Shown: piece after piece, positions 53,547 to 63,671 of the stretch
Position numbering within the stretch: position 1 is the stretch's first letter
Layout: every line of letters begins with the position of its first letter
Assembly: GCA_017553785.1 (NCBI GenBank)
Contig: JAFZKD010000028.1
Coordinates: 1 to 64,000, forward strand
DNA: 64,000 nucleotides
Direction of reading: 5' to 3'
Origin: Muribaculaceae bacterium
GTDB lineage: Bacteria > Bacteroidota > Bacteroidia > Bacteroidales > Muribaculaceae
Made by a program: the position numbers and the translations under genes
Notes under the pieces: generated by a model
What the model was told of the DNA's origin: nothing
What the model saw: only the letters and a program-made list of their open reading frames with translations
Database searches by the model: none

Positions 53547-54616
53547 TGACCGAGGCCCAACTGCAGCGCCGCATACCATATTTGGATGTCTTGCGCGTTA
53601 TCGCATGCCTTTTGGTCATCCTTATTCATACGCCCATTAGGCCATACGAGGTGTATTATAACACCCCCTCTGTTGCTGGTGCGGTCTATACCGTGCTGGT
53701 AGCTGTGAACTGCAACCTTTTCTTTATGATCACCGGCGCTTTGTTGCTGCCGGTAACCATGCCGGCTAAGCGCTTCCTCAGGCGTCGCCTGAGGGTGATA
53801 TTGTTTCCCCTGGTCACATGGACGTTGATTTACTTGTTGGAGCACGCCTTCCTGTTGCACAATTTCACACCTCGCCTGTTGACGTCAATTCTGTTCCATC
53901 CTGTTGAGGGCGTGTTGTGGTATGTGTATGTGTTGCTCGTCATTTATGCCACCTTGCCGCTGGTGAGCAAGTGCATCGACGCCGTGGGGAAGAAGGGTGT
54001 TGAGATAATACTCATTTTGTGGGTACTCTCATCGTTCATACCCTATCAGCATGGCGTATTTATCGAGGCTGCCCATCCGACGGACAACATGTTTGGCGCC
54101 TTTGCCAACTACTATGGCTATGTGCTGTTGGGCTACTATATGCACCATTATGGCTTACCCGTGTTCACCCGCGAACACGGATGGAAGTTCGGACTGTTTT
54201 TCTTCTTTGGAATCGTCGTGATGCCGATGTTTGAGTTTCTGGTCCAGGGACACTTCCACATCACATGGCAGCAGCACATCGACACATTGACGAGCGATAT
54301 CAGTATCAACAACGTGGCGATGGCGGCACTCTTGTTTGCGGTGGTGCAGCATTTTTCGCCCAAGCGATATGACCGCAAGGCGCATCCTGCCGCAGCGACT
54401 TGGTGGCCGCGGTTGAGCCTGTGTACCTTTGGCGTGTATCTGTCGCAGATGATTGTGTTGCGTCACGTGGTTTGGCCCATGACCGAATCATGGCTGTGCC
54501 AGGCACATTGGGTAGTGGATTGCCTCGTGAGCGGTGTGATGGCCTTTGTGGTCTGCTTCTTGCTGGTGCTGCTGCTTCGCCATCTTCCTTACCACCGTTT
54601 CCTAGTCGGCAAGTAG
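53543..54616 (+). CDS. Acyltransferase family 3 membrane protein
   Basis: A 357-residue protein with about ten membrane helices. The N-terminal YLDVLRVIACLLVILIHTPI contains the family's RxxA and catalytic-type His. Members (OafA-like) add acetyl or other acyl groups to surface glycans, LPS or peptidoglycan. Translational coupling to ispF and porV suggests, without proof, a link to modification of the A-LPS to which T9SS cargo is attached. Confidence 0.88.
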   Translation: MMTEAQLQRRIPYLDVLRVIACLLVILIHTPIRPYEVYYNTPSVAGAVYTVLVAVNCNLFFMITGALLLPVTMPAKRFLRRRLRVILFPLVTWTLIYLLEHAFLLHNFTPRLLTSILFHPVEGVLWYVYVLLVIYATLPLVSKCIDAVGKKGVEIILILWVLSSFIPYQHGVFIEAAHPTDNMFGAFANYYGYVLLGYYMHHYGLPVFTREHGWKFGLFFFFGIVVMPMFEFLVQGHFHITWQQHIDTLTSDISINNVAMAALLFAVVQHFSPKRYDRKAHPAAATWWPRLSLCTFGVYLSQMIVLRHVVWPMTESWLCQAHWVVDCLVSGVMAFVVCFLLVLLLRHLPYHRFLVGK

Positions 54617-54695
54617 CCATTTCCCTCACAGGTTCTACTATGTGCTAAAATCGGTTTAACTGCGTTGATATGAACCTGTTATTGCCGATGGAAAT
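54617..54695. other. Nested inverted repeats after the acyltransferase gene
   Basis: An outer pair ATTTCC (54619-54624)/GGAAAT (54690-54695) encloses an inner perfect pair ACAGGTTC (54628-54635)/GAACCTGT (54672-54679) with a 36-base loop. It may be an mRNA 3' structure; no T-run follows. Confidence 0.4.
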
Positions 54696-54755
54696 AGTGA
54701 TTACCATATAGAAGTCCATAAAACAGTCTTTGCTTCAAAAAGTAGAGACTATTTC

Positions 54756-54786
54756 TTTGTTTTTTCAGAATCATGCCTTATCTTTG
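54756..54786 (+). promoter_or_regulatory. Sigma-ABfr promoter for the phosphodiester glycosidase gene
   Basis: TTTG (54756-54759), 19 bases, then TATCTTTG (54779-54786). A full match, 37 bases before the ATG at 54824. Confidence 0.82.
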
Positions 54787-54823
54787 CATCATTAACTCAT
54801 TAAACCATAAAAAACTAAAAGCA

Positions 54824-57280
54824 ATGAAAAAAAGTTTACTCTTAACTCTTCTATTTGTGGCGGTGGCCGTGCTGCCGTCGCATGCCGACTTTGTGGTGAA
54901 CGGCAAGACCTATACCGCCGATACGCTGGTGCACCGCCAGGTGGGACCGGGTATGGTCAACACCGTGGTGCATATTCCGGGTATTCCCCTCAATGTCTAT
55001 GTGGTGGAAGTTGACCTGAACAATCCCAACAACCGTGTTGAGACCACTTACGGTCACAACACATTGGGAAAGACCGAGTTGCTCACCAGCGCCGTACAGC
55101 GTCACCGCACACCCACAAAACGCCCTCTTGTGGCCTGCAACGCTAACTTTTGGGTTGTCGGTGGTGGCGGTGTGGCGGCCTATTACGGCCTCTATTCCCC
55201 CCGTGGTGGCGTGGTTTGCAACGATACCACGGTTGTCAACGACAATAATACCTATGATACATGGTCAGGCGGTCCCTGGTGCAGCGGTGTTGCCTCCATT
55301 ACGCGCGACAAGACGCTGGTGATGGGTCGCTTGAGGTGGAGTGGTTTCATCAATTCCAATAAGTTCGCCCAACCGCTGGAGTACCAAAATGTGAACCGTC
55401 GCGCCGTGACAGGTGAGATCTGTCTGTTCGGCCCGCCCTATTCCCGTACCCGCTATTTCGAGGACGGCTGGATTGATTATTCTACGCGCGGAAATAACTA
55501 CTCCGATAACTATTATCTGACCTTTGCCGAGGGCAGTGAGTGGAATGTCAACAATCCCATGAGGTTCACCATTGCCAAGATAGTTTATTCAAAAGACAAG
55601 CAAAAACTGGGAGAATATGACGCCTGTCTCGCTGTCACGGGCGATGCGAATAAGGCCATTATGGCCGCGTTGGAAGTGGGCGATGAAATTGAATTGACCT
55701 CGAGCTGGACTCCTCTTGACGCTGATGCCGCAATGTGGCCTACAGCCGGAATTGAGAATCTGGTGACCGGTAATGCGACCATCATGCACAACGGAGAGCT
55801 CACCTCGCGCAACACCGAGGATGGCTACAACACCCCTAACTACTCCCGCACTTGCTATGGCACATCGGCCGACGGCAAGCATCTTTACCTGCTGGTAATT
55901 GACAAGTCGGCAAGTCCTCTGTATGGCCTTTCGGTGGGTTGCCCCACAGCAGACGCCTGCCAGATCTTGAAGCAGATGTGTCCCGATGTGAACGAGATCG
56001 TCAACATGGATGCCGGTGGCTCGGCCGAGATGTTGGTAAGGGGTGAGGTAATCAATACGACGACCGAGACGACGCCACGTGGTGTGTGCTGCGGATGGAT
56101 GGTCGAGGCCATCGGTGAGGAAGATGACGAGATTGCCAGCATCGCGTTTGACCAGTTCCGTCTGGATATTCCCGAGTATGCCATGTCCAGCCCGCGCATT
56201 TTGGGTTACAACAAGATTGGCGAGCTGATTGACGAGGATGTGAAAGGTTTCACATTGTCGTGTGATGAATCGATAGGTACGACCGATGGAGAAGTCTTTG
56301 TCGCTACCGATCATGAGGCGACCGGCACCCTTACCGCAACCTTGAACGGCATGACAGCCTCAACGCCTGTGCATGTGATGCCCGCCCAGCCCTATATCTT
56401 GCTCGATCCCATCTTGATTGACAAGAGAGAGTATTCTATCGAGGTGACCGATAAACTGGTCAATAAGGTGTTCTTCTATGACACATCAGGCAGTGATTGG
56501 CAGGTATCGGACAATTCGGTGGCAACAATCACCAACGGTGTGTTGCGCGGTGAGTCCAACGGAACGACGACCATCACCTGTGGATTGGGTCCGTATAACA
56601 TGATCGGCAACGTTAAGGTTCAGATCAGTGATACGCCTTACCGCTATGAAGGCTGGGATGGCTGGACCCTCAGGGGAACAGGTACCCAAGACCTTGTCCT
56701 TGACGAGCAGACTGGCAAAATGACCTTCAACTATGTGACGAACCGAGCTCCTAACATCAAGTTGAGTAAGAATCTGGATTTGTTTGGTTTGCCCGACACT
56801 GTGGGTCTTATCTTTAACTCCACGATGCCCATCGACTATGTGCAGATCGATACACGCAATTACTTCTATACCAAGACCAACTACGTCATGTTTGAACCCG
56901 AGGATGGCGCCTCTTACTTTGAGCCCGGGGTTGACCACTTGCTCTTGCTTAACATCAAGGAGTTGGGTGGCCCCGATTATGTGGGCGCTTATCCCATTAG
57001 CATCAAGGCGATCAAGTTCACCTTGAACAAGAGTTCCGAGCAAAAGGATTACGAAATCAATCTCAAATCATTCTACTGCCATTATCCCAATGTCGATGAA
57101 CCCGAGCCGCCTGTTTATGGCGACGTGAATGGCGATAAGGAAATCAACATTGCCGACATCAATGCCATCATCGATGTGATCCTCGGAACATCAAACAATG
57201 AGAAAGCCGACATCAATCATGACGGTGAAGTCAACATTGCCGATATCAGCGAACTGATCGACATCCTTTTGGGTTTCTGA
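54824..57280 (+). CDS. NAGPA-type phosphodiester glycosidase with dockerin-like tail
   Basis: An 818-residue secreted protein. The ATG at 54824 follows the promoter and gives a signal peptide MKKSLLLTLLFVAVAVLPSHA. Residues about 60-450 match the phosphodiester glycosidase (NAGPA, PF09992) domain: LVACNANFWVV, LYLLVIDKSASPLYGLSVGC and VNMDAGGSAEMLVRGEVIN. Members remove N-acetylglucosamine from phosphodiesters, for instance on mannose-6-phosphate glycans or teichoic-type polymers. A Big-2-like stretch and a beta-sandwich follow. Residues 764-818 hold two dockerin-like repeats (GDVNGDKEINIADINAIID, DINHDGEVNIADISELID). It could release sugars from host or bacterial phospho-glycans at the cell surface. 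Confidence 0.87.
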   Translation: MKKSLLLTLLFVAVAVLPSHADFVVNGKTYTADTLVHRQVGPGMVNTVVHIPGIPLNVYVVEVDLNNPNNRVETTYGHNTLGKTELLTSAVQRHRTPTKRPLVACNANFWVVGGGGVAAYYGLYSPRGGVVCNDTTVVNDNNTYDTWSGGPWCSGVASITRDKTLVMGRLRWSGFINSNKFAQPLEYQNVNRRAVTGEICLFGPPYSRTRYFEDGWIDYSTRGNNYSDNYYLTFAEGSEWNVNNPMRFTIAKIVYSKDKQKLGEYDACLAVTGDANKAIMAALEVGDEIELTSSWTPLDADAAMWPTAGIENLVTGNATIMHNGELTSRNTEDGYNTPNYSRTCYGTSADGKHLYLLVIDKSASPLYGLSVGCPTADACQILKQMCPDVNEIVNMDAGGSAEMLVRGEVINTTTETTPRGVCCGWMVEAIGEEDDEIASIAFDQFRLDIPEYAMSSPRILGYNKIGELIDEDVKGFTLSCDESIGTTDGEVFVATDHEATGTLTATLNGMTASTPVHVMPAQPYILLDPILIDKREYSIEVTDKLVNKVFFYDTSGSDWQVSDNSVATITNGVLRGESNGTTTITCGLGPYNMIGNVKVQISDTPYRYEGWDGWTLRGTGTQDLVLDEQTGKMTFNYVTNRAPNIKLSKNLDLFGLPDTVGLIFNSTMPIDYVQIDTRNYFYTKTNYVMFEPEDGASYFEPGVDHLLLLNIKELGGPDYVGAYPISIKAIKFTLNKSSEQKDYEINLKSFYCHYPNVDEPEPPVYGDVNGDKEINIADINAIIDVILGTSNNEKADINHDGEVNIADISELIDILLGF

Positions 57281-57386
57281 TAGTGGATTTATTTCTTGAT
57301 AACTGGTGGTGAGGTCCCGAATGAATGATGGGAGCCATCACAGGACAAGACCAAAAGACATGATCCGTTTAGCGGATTTAATGGAA

Positions 57387-57413
57387 GAATGGGCGATTCC
57401 GGATTGCCCATTC
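57387..57413 (+). terminator. Terminator after the glycosidase gene
   Basis: GAATGGGC (57387-57394) pairs with GCCCATTC (57406-57413), followed by TTTCTC. Confidence 0.7.
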
Positions 57414-57578
57414 TTTCTCAATTGTCAGCGCTCCGGGCGTTGTCATTATGGGCAGTATCCCGGCAAACTCACAGAGAGCGAGGGGATTTGGTTGGTGTTG
57501 CGCGATGTTTGGAGAAATTCTTTGCGTCCGATAGTGAGAATTGATTCTCGCGGTGTGCGCTATACCAGATTTTTGCAC

Positions 57579-57586
57579 TAACTTTG
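57579..57586 (+). promoter_or_regulatory. -7 box of the suf operon
   Basis: TAACTTTG, 35 bases before the ATG at 57621. The -33 box is not recognisable. AAGGAGG (57599-57605) is a strong ribosome site for Bacteroidetes. Confidence 0.5.
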
Positions 57587-57620
57587 TGCCGCTTTAGCAA
57601 GGAGGTAAAGTTTTTGACTG

Positions 57621-59081
57621 ATGAAAGAAACCGAAAAACCTGAAAAAGGAAATCAAATCATAGAGGATGCGGCCCAAGCCGAGTACAAATATGGTTTTGT
57701 GACCGATATTGATACCGAAGTCATCCCTAAGGGGCTTGACGAAGATGTGGTACGCCGCATTTCGGCTCTGAAGGGTGAGCCCGAGTGGTTGCTGGAGTTT
57801 CGCCTGAAGGCCTATCGCCACTGGCTGACGCTAGAGCCTCCCACGTGGGGACATGTCCATGTGCCCGATATCGACTATCAGGACATCAGCTACTATGCCG
57901 CGCCGCGCCAGAAGAAAGGCAACGAGAAAAAGGAGATCGACCCCGAACTGAAGAAGACGTTCGACAAGTTGGGTATTCCCCTGGAGGAGCAGATGCGTTT
58001 GAGTGGCATGGCTGTCGATGCCGTTATGGACAGTGTGAGTGTCAAGACGACCTATCGTGAGCGGCTTGCGGAGCTGGGAGTTATCTTCTGCTCGATGAGC
58101 GAGGCCGTGAAGGACTATCCTGACCTGGTGCGCAAATACTTGGGCAAGGTCGTGCCATATACCGATAACTTCTATGCCGCCTTGAATTCGGCGGTGTTCA
58201 GCGATGGCTCGTTTGTCTATATTCCCAAGGGGGTGCGTTGCCCGATGGAGCTGTCTACCTATTTCCGCATCAATGCGGCCCAAACAGGTCAGTTCGAGCG
58301 CACACTCATCGTTGCAGATGATGACGCTTACGTTTCCTACCTGGAAGGTTGCACGGCGCCCATGCGTGACGAGAACCAACTGCATGCCGCTATCGTCGAG
58401 ATTATCGTAGAGGACCGTGCCGAGGTGAAATACAGTACCGTGCAGAACTGGTATCCAGGCGACAAGGACGGAAAGGGCGGTATCTATAACCTGGTGACTA
58501 AGCGCGGATTGTGCCGTGGTGACCATAGCAAGCTCTCGTGGACCCAAGTAGAGACGGGAAGCGCCATCACTTGGAAGTATCCGAGTTGTGTGCTCAAGGG
58601 TGACCATTCGGTGGGCGAGTTCTATAGTGTCGCGCTCACCAATAACTGGCAGGAGGCCGACACGGGCACCAAGATGATCCACTTGGGCAAGAACAGCACG
58701 AGCACCATCGTGAGCAAGGGAATCAGTGCGGGCCACAGCCAAAACAGCTACCGGGGTATGGTCAAGATCGCCCCCAAGGCTACCGGTTGCCGCAACTTCA
58801 CGCAGTGTGACAGCCTGTTGTTGAGCGATACCAGTGGCGCCCATACCTTCCCCGTTATCGAAGTGGGTAACGATACATCGGTAGTGGAGCATGAGGCCAC
58901 GACAAGCAAAATCAACGAGGATCAGATTTTCTACTGTAACCAGCGCGGTATCCCGACCGAGGATGCTGTGGGCCTCATTGTCAATGGCTATGCCAAGGAG
59001 GTTATGTCCAAACTGCCGATGGAGTTTGCCGTCGAAGCCCAAAAGCTGCTTAGCATCTCGCTTGAAGGCTCTGTTGGATAA
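57621..59081 (+). CDS. sufB: Fe-S cluster assembly scaffold protein SufB
   Basis: A 486-residue scaffold subunit of the SufBCD complex, which builds Fe-S clusters in the cytoplasm. Typical segments are VPKG-type [29 protein letters not shown] with the conserved Cys, [12 protein letters not shown], and the C-terminal beta-helix end [20 protein letters not shown]. It is first of sufB-C-D-S with short gaps. sufA and sufE are not present in this window. Confidence 0.96.
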   Translation: MKETEKPEKGNQIIEDAAQAEYKYGFVTDIDTEVIPKGLDEDVVRRISALKGEPEWLLEFRLKAYRHWLTLEPPTWGHVHVPDIDYQDISYYAAPRQKKGNEKKEIDPELKKTFDKLGIPLEEQMRLSGMAVDAVMDSVSVKTTYRERLAELGVIFCSMSEAVKDYPDLVRKYLGKVVPYTDNFYAALNSAVFSDGSFVYIPKGVRCPMELSTYFRINAAQTGQFERTLIVADDDAYVSYLEGCTAPMRDENQLHAAIVEIIVEDRAEVKYSTVQNWYPGDKDGKGGIYNLVTKRGLCRGDHSKLSWTQVETGSAITWKYPSCVLKGDHSVGEFYSVALTNNWQEADTGTKMIHLGKNSTSTIVSKGISAGHSQNSYRGMVKIAPKATGCRNFTQCDSLLLSDTSGAHTFPVIEVGNDTSVVEHEATTSKINEDQIFYCNQRGIPTEDAVGLIVNGYAKEVMSKLPMEFAVEAQKLLSISLEGSVG

Positions 59082-59129
59082 TCGGGAATCAGGAACATAG
59101 AGAAAAACGAAAAACGATATATAGCAATC

Positions 59130-59888
59130 ATGTTAGTAATTAAGGATTTACAGGCATCTATCGAGGATAAACAGATATTGAAAGGCATTAACCTGACCGT
59201 TAAGCCCGGAGAGGTGCATGCCATCATGGGGCCCAATGGCTCGGGCAAGAGTACCTTGAGCGCTGTGCTCACGGGCAATCCTGCCTATACGGTGACTGGA
59301 GGCAGCGTCGAATTCTACGGCAAGGACCTCTTAGCGCTTTCTCCCGAGGACCGTGCCCACGAGGGCCTGTTCTTGAGTTTCCAGTATCCTGTCGAGATAC
59401 CCGGAGTGTCGATGGTTAATTTCATGCGCACTGCATTGAACGAGAAACGCAAGTATTTTAATCAGGAGCCGCTGAGTGCCGCCGATTTTCTGAAACTTAT
59501 GCGCGAGAAACGCAGCATTGTCCAACTCGACAACAAACTCGCTTCACGTGCCGTGAACGAGGGTTTCTCGGGTGGCGAGAAGAAGCGCAACGAGATATTC
59601 CAGATGGCGATGCTTGAGCCCAAACTGAGTATCCTTGACGAGACCGACAGCGGCCTTGACATCGATGCCCTGCGCATCGTCGCCAGTGGTGTGAACACCC
59701 TCAAGAGCAAGGATAATGCCACGATTGTCATCACTCATTACCAGCGTCTGTTGGATTACATCAAGCCCGATTTCGTGCATGTGCTTTACAAGGGACGCAT
59801 AGTCATGAGCGCGGGACCTGAACTGGCTCTGGAACTTGAGGAGAAGGGTTATGACTGGATTAAGGAACAAGTCGATTCACAGCAATAA
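59130..59888 (+). CDS. sufC: Fe-S assembly ATPase SufC
   Basis: A 252-residue ABC-type ATPase. The Walker A site is GPNGSGKST, the signature is [11 protein letters not shown], and the Walker B region is [17 protein letters not shown] with the SufC-specific SGLDIDA. It drives conformational change of the SufBD scaffold. A short gap of six bases to sufD suggests coupling. Confidence 0.96.
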   Translation: MLVIKDLQASIEDKQILKGINLTVKPGEVHAIMGPNGSGKSTLSAVLTGNPAYTVTGGSVEFYGKDLLALSPEDRAHEGLFLSFQYPVEIPGVSMVNFMRTALNEKRKYFNQEPLSAADFLKLMREKRSIVQLDNKLASRAVNEGFSGGEKKRNEIFQMAMLEPKLSILDETDSGLDIDALRIVASGVNTLKSKDNATIVITHYQRLLDYIKPDFVHVLYKGRIVMSAGPELALELEEKGYDWIKEQVDSQQ

Positions 59889-59894
59889 ACGGTC

Positions 59895-61244
59895 ATGAAC
59901 GCGCTCAAGCAATATATTGATCTGTATGATGAAAGCCGTGAGCTCATTGAGCAGCAGTCACCCACTGTGTTGAACATGCTGCGCGAAAGGGCACGCGAGA
60001 GCCTTGATAGCGCCCGTCTGCCACACAAGGGGAGCGAGGACTACGAGGCTACCGACCTTGAGGCCGTTTTTGCCCATGACTATGGCGTGAATGTCAACCG
60101 TCTGCCCTTTGATGCCGATCCCACCGAGACCTTTCATTGTGATGTGCCCAACATGAGCACCTGCCTGTACTATGCCAGCAATGATGCCTTCCACAGTAGC
60201 CCCACCGCCGAGCGCAATATCGGCAAGGTCGTCGTGGAGCCTTTCAGTATGGCAGCGGTGGATTACCCCGAACTGATGACTGCCTACTATGGCAAGCTGG
60301 CGCGTCTTGACGACCCCACTGTGGCACTCAACAGCCTGCTGGTGCAGGATGGTCTGTTCATCTATGTGCCTGATGGCGTCATCGCCGAGCGTCCTGTGCA
60401 ACTGGTCAACATCTTCAATGCTGCCCTTGACATGATGGTACAGCGGCGTCTGCTCATTATCGTGGGTAAGAATGCCGGCATCAAACTGCTCATGTGTGAC
60501 CATTCCCAAAGTCCCGACTACCGTTACATGAACAACCAGGTGGTCGAGATCGTGGCGATGCAGGGCAGCACGGTGGACTACTATGACTTGGAAGAGAGTA
60601 CGCCCAAGACCAGTCGGGTCTCATCCATCTATGTGGACCAGCACCAAGACAGCAATGTGCTCATCGACGGCATAACGCTCACCAACGGCTTTACCCGCAA
60701 TAACTACCATGTGGAGGTCAACGGCGAGTATGCCGAGACCCACTTGCTGGGAATGACCATTGCCAGCGGCGAGCAGCATGTGGATAGCCACACCTTCATC
60801 AGCCACAACGCGCCCCGTTGCCACAGCAACGAGATGTTCAAGTATGTGCTCAACGACAATGCCGTGGGTGCATTTGCCGGTAAGATCCTTGTGCAGCCCA
60901 ACTGCCCTCGCGTCGAGGCCTATCAGGGGAACCGCAACCTGTGCGGCGCCCCAACCGCCAAGATGTACACCAAACCCCAGCTTGAGATTTATACCGATGA
61001 TGTGATGTGTTCCCATGGCTCGGCTGTGGGCCAGCTCGATGAGGAAGCCTTGTTCTACATGCGTACCCGTGGCATCGGCATCGAAGAGGCGCGTCGCCTG
61101 TTGATGCAGGCTTTTGTCGCCGACGTCATCGATGGCGTACGCCTTGATGCCCTCAAGGACAGGCTGCATTACCTGGTGGAGAAACGCTTTGCCGGCACCT
61201 TGAGCAACTGCGCCGGTTGCTTAGCCGCCTGCAAAAAGAGTTAG
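59895..61244 (+). CDS. sufD: Fe-S cluster assembly protein SufD
   Basis: A 449-residue paralogue of SufB. The core beta-helix includes VDYYDLEESTPKTSRVSSIY, then DSHTFISHNAPRCHSNEMFK and ARRLLMQAFVADVID at the end. The last residues (GTLSNCAGCLAACKKS) form a Cys-rich tail, CxxCxxxC, beyond the usual end of the domain, which may bind metal or a cluster. Length is otherwise normal. Confidence 0.94.
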   Translation: MNALKQYIDLYDESRELIEQQSPTVLNMLRERARESLDSARLPHKGSEDYEATDLEAVFAHDYGVNVNRLPFDADPTETFHCDVPNMSTCLYYASNDAFHSSPTAERNIGKVVVEPFSMAAVDYPELMTAYYGKLARLDDPTVALNSLLVQDGLFIYVPDGVIAERPVQLVNIFNAALDMMVQRRLLIIVGKNAGIKLLMCDHSQSPDYRYMNNQVVEIVAMQGSTVDYYDLEESTPKTSRVSSIYVDQHQDSNVLIDGITLTNGFTRNNYHVEVNGEYAETHLLGMTIASGEQHVDSHTFISHNAPRCHSNEMFKYVLNDNAVGAFAGKILVQPNCPRVEAYQGNRNLCGAPTAKMYTKPQLEIYTDDVMCSHGSAVGQLDEEALFYMRTRGIGIEEARRLLMQAFVADVIDGVRLDALKDRLHYLVEKRFAGTLSNCAGCLAACKKS

Positions 61245-61291
61245 GAGTGATATAATTAGGGACTAGAAACTAAAGTCTAAAAACTAAAAGC

Positions 61292-62503
61292 ATGGACATC
61301 AACAAGATACGTGAGGATTACCCCATTCTGCAAAGGCAGATTGAGGGACGCCCGCTTGTCTATCTCGACAATGCCGCCACGTCACAAACCCCGCGTCAGG
61401 TGGTGGAGGCTATCGATCAGATGTATTACCACTACAAGGCCAATGTGCACCGTGGCGTCCACACCCTCTCGCAGGAGGCGACCGACCTGGTGGAGCAGAC
61501 CCGCGAAAAAGTAAGGTCGTTCATCAATGCCAGCAGCATCGAGGAGGTGATTTTCACTCGCGGCACAACCGAGGGCATCAATCTAGTGGCTTCGTCATTC
61601 GGCCAGATGCTGGAGAACGGTGACGAGATCATTGTCACTGTGATGGAGCATCACAGCAACATCGTGCCGTGGCAGCTCATCAGCCAGCGCAAGCGTGTCA
61701 CCCTGCGTGTTGTGCCCATCGATGACAGTGGTCAAGTGGACATGCAGGCCTATGAGGACCTGTTCGGCGACAACACGCGTTTTGTGGCCCTTGCCCATGT
61801 CTCGAACGTGTTGGGCACCGTCAATCCTGTCAAGGATATGATTGCCATTGCACACCGCAATGGAATACCCGTACTCATAGACGGAGCTCAGGCCGCTCCC
61901 CATGTCAACGTGGATGTCCAAGACCTGGATTGCGACTTTTATGCATTCTCCAGCCACAAGATGTATGGTCCTGCAGGTGTCGGAATCCTTTACGGCAAGC
62001 GTTATTGGCTGGACAAGATGCCGCCTTATCAGGGTGGGGGAGAGATGATTGGTCAAGTGTCGTTTGAACGTACTACATTTGCCGAATTGCCATTCAAATT
62101 CGAAGCGGGAACGCCCGACTTTGTGGATATCGCCGCATTTGGTGCCGCCATCGATTATATCAGGTCGTTGGGCATCGAAAATATTGCTGCCCATGAACGG
62201 GAATTGTTGGCAGCCGCAATCGAGGGTCTGCAATCAATTGATGGCATCCGCCTGTTTGGTAACGCACCCGACAAGAGCGGTGTCGTGTCATTCCTGGTGG
62301 GCAATATCAGCAGTTATGATATGGGCCTCCTGCTTGACAAATTGGGTATTGCCGTGCGCACTGGACACCACTGCGCACAGCCGCTAATGGCCCGTTATGG
62401 CGTTTCGGGCATGGTGCGTGCATCGTTCGCTGTCTATAACACGCTTGACGAGGTTGCTGCCTTTGTCGCAGCCACCCGCCGTGTCGCCGCTATGCTCAGC
62501 TAG
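61292..62503 (+). CDS. sufS: Cysteine desulfurase SufS
   Basis: A 403-residue PLP enzyme that takes sulfur from cysteine for cluster assembly. The PLP lysine is K223 in [17 protein letters not shown], and the persulfide Cys is C361 in [10 protein letters not shown]. The group II (SufS) features [12 protein letters not shown] and RTGHHC are clear. Activation by SufE or SufU is expected for this type, but neither gene is adjacent. The gap to sufD holds a TAG/TTA-rich quasi-repeat. Confidence 0.96.
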   Translation: MDINKIREDYPILQRQIEGRPLVYLDNAATSQTPRQVVEAIDQMYYHYKANVHRGVHTLSQEATDLVEQTREKVRSFINASSIEEVIFTRGTTEGINLVASSFGQMLENGDEIIVTVMEHHSNIVPWQLISQRKRVTLRVVPIDDSGQVDMQAYEDLFGDNTRFVALAHVSNVLGTVNPVKDMIAIAHRNGIPVLIDGAQAAPHVNVDVQDLDCDFYAFSSHKMYGPAGVGILYGKRYWLDKMPPYQGGGEMIGQVSFERTTFAELPFKFEAGTPDFVDIAAFGAAIDYIRSLGIENIAAHERELLAAAIEGLQSIDGIRLFGNAPDKSGVVSFLVGNISSYDMGLLLDKLGIAVRTGHHCAQPLMARYGVSGMVRASFAVYNTLDEVAAFVAATRRVAAMLS

Positions 62504-62532
62504 CCATAGTTACTAAAAACAGAATTCCAGAT

Positions 62533-63555
62533 ATGGCCGAGGAATTTGATATCAGGAGAGAGTCGTTGAAGACCGATCAGGACTTTGAGCGGGCTTTGAG
62601 GCCCGTGAGGTTTGAGGATTTTGCCGGACAAGACAAGATTATCGAGAACCTGCGCGTGTTTGTCGCCGCCGCCAAGCTGCGTGGTGAATCGCTGGACCAT
62701 GTGCTGTTTCATGGACCTCCTGGTCTGGGAAAGACCACGTTGAGCAACATCATCGCCAACGAGCTGGGCGTGGGCTTCAAGGTCACGTCGGGACCTGTGC
62801 TCGACAAGCCGGGCGATTTGGCTGGGCTGTTGACGTCGCTCGACGAGAACGATGTGCTCTTCATCGACGAGATACACCGCCTGAGCCCCATCGTCGAGGA
62901 ATACCTCTACAGCGCGATGGAGGACTACCGCATCGACATCATGATTGACAAGGGTCCCGGAGCCCGTTCGGTGCAGTTGACGCTCGCGCCGTTCACGCTC
63001 ATCGGCGCCACCACGCGCAGCGGATTGCTGACATCGCCACTCAGGGCGCGTTTCGGTATCAACTGCCATCTGGAATACTACGACCACAAGGTGCTGGAGG
63101 GCATCATCCGCCGCTCGGCTCATCTGCTGGACGTGCCCATCGACGACAAGGCTGCCATCGAGATAGCCTTGCGCAGTCGTGGCACGCCCCGAATCGCCAA
63201 CTCACTGCTGCGCCGTGTGCGTGACTTCGCCCAGGTCAAGGGTAGCGGCCGCATCGACCTGGAGATTGCCCGCTATGCGCTTGAGGCCTTGAACATCGAC
63301 AAGTATGGCCTTGATGAGATTGACAATAAGATTCTGCTGACCATCATCGACAAGTTCAATGGAGGTCCCGTGGGTCTCAATACCATTGCCACAGCGATGA
63401 ACGAGGACGCCGGCACAATCGAGGAGGTCTATGAGCCTTACTTGATTAAGGAGGGTTTTATCAACCGTACCCCTCGCGGTCGCGAGGCGACCATGCTCGC
63501 CTATAACCACCTGAAACGCGAGCGTCCTGGCGAAGTGGGAAGCATTTTTAGTTAA
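62533..63555 (+). CDS. ruvB: Holliday junction branch migration helicase RuvB
   Basis: A 340-residue AAA+ motor of the RuvAB complex. [18 protein letters not shown], Walker [11 protein letters not shown], Walker [10 protein letters not shown], sensor [12 protein letters not shown] and the RuvB C-terminal winged helix ([20 protein letters not shown]) are all present. The ruvA and ruvC genes are not adjacent. A flippase gene follows. Confidence 0.97.
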   Translation: MAEEFDIRRESLKTDQDFERALRPVRFEDFAGQDKIIENLRVFVAAAKLRGESLDHVLFHGPPGLGKTTLSNIIANELGVGFKVTSGPVLDKPGDLAGLLTSLDENDVLFIDEIHRLSPIVEEYLYSAMEDYRIDIMIDKGPGARSVQLTLAPFTLIGATTRSGLLTSPLRARFGINCHLEYYDHKVLEGIIRRSAHLLDVPIDDKAAIEIALRSRGTPRIANSLLRRVRDFAQVKGSGRIDLEIARYALEALNIDKYGLDEIDNKILLTIIDKFNGGPVGLNTIATAMNEDAGTIEEVYEPYLIKEGFINRTPRGREATMLAYNHLKRERPGEVGSIFS

Positions 63556-63671
63556 TAGTTAACAGATGATAGAGAATAGTTGGCACCTACACTGACTATC
63601 AACTGATTAATAAGAGAGACGCATACCATTAGCTATTAACTGTCAACAATTAACTATAAACTGAGATAACT
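63556..63671. repeat. TTAACT-rich intergenic quasi-repeat
   Basis: The gap has repeated variants of GTTAATAGTTAACAG, TTAGCTATTAACTG and CAATTAACTATAAACTG, the same short motif family as in other gaps of this window. Confidence 0.5.

Larger units (their letters stand above)
57281..57620. other. Intergenic region between the glycosidase gene and sufB
   Basis: About 340 bases. It contains a terminator (57387-57413), a -7 box for suf (57579-57586) and an A+G-rich ribosome site. An open frame from 57306 to 57581 is judged not to be a gene. Confidence 0.55.

Noticed and set aside
57306..57581. 91-codon open frame before sufB
   Set aside because: It contains the terminator hairpin of the preceding gene (57387-57413), has no ribosome site or family resemblance, and ends beside the suf promoter.
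57831..59042. 403-codon frame on the minus strand
   Set aside because: It lies opposite sufB, which is a clear family match; its protein has the His- and Gly-rich composition typical of an antisense shadow.
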